From the NCBI GenBank assembly GCA_000715855.1, contig KL571336.1, forward strand, positions 565-7,842: a stretch of 7,278 nucleotides of DNA. The letters are read 5' to 3'. The notes beneath the pieces were generated by a model. That model did no database searches. It was not told the origin of the DNA and saw only the letters and a program-made list of their open reading frames with translations. This DNA comes from Actinoplanes liguriensis (GTDB lineage: Bacteria; Actinomycetota; Actinomycetes; Mycobacteriales; Micromonosporaceae). The number at the start of each line of letters is the position of its first letter. The stretch's first letter is position 1. Positions 5,696 through 7,278 of this stretch are shown piece by piece. The position numbers and the translations under genes are program-made.

Positions 5696-5702
5696 AAGGA
5701 GG
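5696..5702 (+). promoter_or_regulatory. Strong ribosome binding site of the CE2 esterase
   Basis: AAGGAGG, six bases before the GTG at 5709, nearly perfect for the 16S anti-Shine-Dalgarno; it fixes the start. Confidence 0.85.
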
Positions 5703-5708
5703 CCACGC

Positions 5709-6704
5709 GTGCGAGTCATCATCGCGCTTGTCCTGGCTCTGACCGGCTGGTCCGCCCCCGCACTGGCCGCAACCGGCGACGGCTCCCCCAGCGACGCCAA
5801 CATCAGCTTCGTCGGCCGGTGGAACAAGACGAATGCTGCCGCCTACATCCCCTACTGGGCCGGCGCGTACCTGCGTACCGGCTTCACCGGCAAGACCGTC
5901 AAGCTCAAGCAGCGCAACACCATCGACCTGTGGGCCAGCATCGACGGCAAGGCGTTCACCGCGTTCAAGGGCGCCGGCACGATCAACCTGACCCCGGTGG
6001 CGCTCGCCGCGGGCAACCACACCCTGATCGTCAGCTACCGCCAGGTGGCCGGCTCCTACACCGGCGACGCGGTCTTCCAGGGCCTCACCCTCGACGCCGG
6101 CGCGACCACGTTCAAAGCGCCGGCCCGCCCGAGACTCGTCGAGTTCATCGGCGACTCGATCACCGCGGGCACGACCAGCAGCCAGCTCGCCGTGACCGAT
6201 TACGCCTTCAAGGCCGGCGAGCAACTCGGCTACGACCACACCCAGATCGCGATCGGCGGCATGTGCCTGTCCGAGACGACCGACGGCTGCTGGGCGCACG
6301 AGACCCGCTACTGGATGTCCAGCGGCGGCCAGGCCGGCACCGACCCCTGGGACTTCTCCCGCTACACCGCCGACGGCGTGGTGATCAACCTCGGCACCAA
6401 CGACAAGAGTCACGGCGTCAGCGGCGCGGACTTCCAGGCCGAGTACATCACCTTCCTCACGAAGATCCGGGCCAAGTTCCCCAACACCAAGATCTTCGCC
6501 CTGCGTACGTTCATCGGCCGTTACGCCGCGGAGACGCAAGCCGCGGTGCAGGCCCGCAACGCCGCCGGCGACCCGAACGTGTTCTACGTGGACACCACCG
6601 GATGGCTGCCCGCGGACGGCCTCAGCGACTCCGTGCACCCCAACGACAAGGGCCACCAGGCGATCGCCGACCGGCTCGCCCCCGTCATCAGCTCACGCCT
6701 GTAG
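5709..6704 (+). CDS. Secreted CE2-type acetylxylan esterase (jelly-roll plus SGNH hydrolase)
   Basis: A 331-residue exported enzyme that should remove acetyl groups from xylan or related polysaccharides. A signal peptide ends at ALA-A (residue 20). Residues about 30-135 are a beta-rich jelly-roll domain with the CE2-type opening GRW at 36-38 and YWAGAY at 49-54. Residues about 141-331 are the SGNH hydrolase: nucleophile S150 in GDSITAG, the block II glycine in IGG (182-184), N231 in GTND, and D307/H310 in DSVHPND. Length and two-domain order match carbohydrate esterase family 2, where a Ser-His pair can suffice. A CebR-like box lies in front and a second esterase nine bases behind. The GTG start has AAGGAGG before it and directly begins the signal peptide. 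Substrate could also be mannan or another acetylated glycan; some CE2 enzymes are broad. Confidence 0.88.
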   Translation: MRVIIALVLALTGWSAPALAATGDGSPSDANISFVGRWNKTNAAAYIPYWAGAYLRTGFTGKTVKLKQRNTIDLWASIDGKAFTAFKGAGTINLTPVALAAGNHTLIVSYRQVAGSYTGDAVFQGLTLDAGATTFKAPARPRLVEFIGDSITAGTTSSQLAVTDYAFKAGEQLGYDHTQIAIGGMCLSETTDGCWAHETRYWMSSGGQAGTDPWDFSRYTADGVVINLGTNDKSHGVSGADFQAEYITFLTKIRAKFPNTKIFALRTFIGRYAAETQAAVQARNAAGDPNVFYVDTTGWLPADGLSDSVHPNDKGHQAIADRLAPVISSRL

Positions 6705-6713
6705 GAGCCCGCC

Positions 6714-7263
6714 ATGAAGATCTCCCTCGCGATCCTGGCCGCCACCGTCATGACCGTCGCGACCGGCGCCTCGGGCGTCGTCACCGCTCGACCGGCCGCC
6801 GCGATGTGCCGCACCGGCACCGCCACGACAGCCACCGTCGCCGCCGCGCCCGTCAAGGTGTGGATGGCCGGCGACTCCACGATGATGAACGCCGGCACCT
6901 GCCCGATCGGCTGGGGCAGCCAGTTCGGGTCGTACCTGACCACCGACGCGACCGTGCAGAACAGCGCCGTCGGCGGCCGCAGCATCCAGACGTGGCTCTA
7001 CGAGGGCAACGTGACGAGCACGAAGAACTCGGCCGGCGAGTGCGCGCTCAGCTCGACGGCGTACAGCTCGCGGTGGACCGCGATGCTCAACGGCTTCGCG
7101 TCCGGCGACTACCTGATCGTCCAGTTCGGCATCAACGACGGCGACACGGCCTGCCCGCGGCACGTCGGCGCCGCGCGGTTCAAGGAGCTGCTCGGCGTGA
7201 TGGCGACCGCGGCCAAGGCCAAGGGCGTCAAACCGATCTTCGTCACCCCGGTCGCCGCGATCA
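6714..7263 (+). CDS. Secreted CE12-type rhamnogalacturonan acetylesterase-like SGNH hydrolase, C-terminally cut
   Basis: The first 183 codons of a second secreted esterase; the frame stays open to the end of the window, but the last 15 bases are adapter, so its true C-terminus is missing. A signal peptide covers about 1-30 (ARPAAA). SGNH motifs follow: S55 in GDSTMM, G88 in GGRS, and N141 in QFGIND, then the strand IFVTPVA at 175-181. GDST, GGRS and VTPV are typical of CE12 rhamnogalacturonan acetylesterases, which deacetylate pectin; the usual GHND reads GIND here. The catalytic D-x-x-H should lie in the missing part. Its ATG sits nine bases after the CE2 stop and its GGAG binding site starts on that stop codon, so both are surely co-transcribed. 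Pectin as substrate is inferred from family only; xylan is possible. Confidence 0.85.
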
Positions 7264-7278
7264 CTGTCTCTTATACAC
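7264..7278 (+). other. Tn5/Nextera mosaic-end adapter remnant
   Basis: CTGTCTCTTATACAC is identical to the first 15 bases of the reverse mosaic end used in Tn5 tagmentation libraries. It sits flush with the end, and its AT content breaks sharply with the GC-rich gene it interrupts. It is best read as untrimmed adapter at a contig end and not as genome sequence. Confidence 0.93.

Noticed and set aside
5613..6656. Minus-strand open frame of 347 codons opposite the CE2 esterase
   Set aside because: Val/Gly/Ala/Glu-rich antisense shadow of a gene with clear catalytic motifs and a strong ribosome binding site.

Overview
The window is very GC-rich DNA with a strong G/C preference at third codon positions. 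It carries a LAL-type LuxR regulator, a PrsW-family protease, TY-Chap-like and DUF6301-like proteins, and secreted plant-polysaccharide esterases. This suggests a soil or plant-associated actinobacterium, most likely of the Micromonosporaceae (Actinoplanes-like); the genus is an inference. The last 15 bases match the Tn5/Nextera mosaic end, so the right edge is a sequencing-adapter artefact and not genome sequence.

Layout: (1) 1-244, minus strand: the N-terminus of a large ATP-binding LuxR-family (LAL/MalT-like) regulator, cut by the window edge. (2) 483-4402, minus strand: a five-gene operon in which every junction is a 4-base ATGA stop/start overlap. In transcription order it encodes a small membrane-anchored proline-rich-tail protein, a PrsW-family intramembrane metalloprotease, a membrane-tethered protein with a C-terminal PD-(D/E)XK nuclease-like domain, a DUF6301-like protein with an acidic tail, and a TY-Chap-like small protein. 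(3) 4493-4642: a seven-unit tandem repeat of 21/23 bp between this operon and the next gene upstream. (4) 4634-5422, minus strand: a secreted CAP/SCP-domain protein with a mucin-like Ser/Thr/Pro/Ala linker. (5) 5423-5708: a divergent control region with two palindromes, one nearly identical to the CebR/CelR operator. (6) 5709-7263, plus strand: two secreted SGNH esterases nine bases apart, a CE2-type acetylxylan esterase and a CE12 rhamnogalacturonan-acetylesterase-like protein cut by the contig end.

How they may work together: the two esterases form a plant cell-wall deacetylation unit probably controlled by cellulose- or xylan-derived sugars. The five-gene operon is the most unusual part. 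Strict translational coupling, a site-2-type membrane protease next to a tethered nuclease-like protein whose predicted topology puts the nuclease domain in the cytoplasm, and two small proteins of families seen near conflict systems suggest a membrane-sensed, proteolytically released effector with its partners or immunity proteins. This assembly is inferred from gene order and motifs, and I do not recognise it as a named system.
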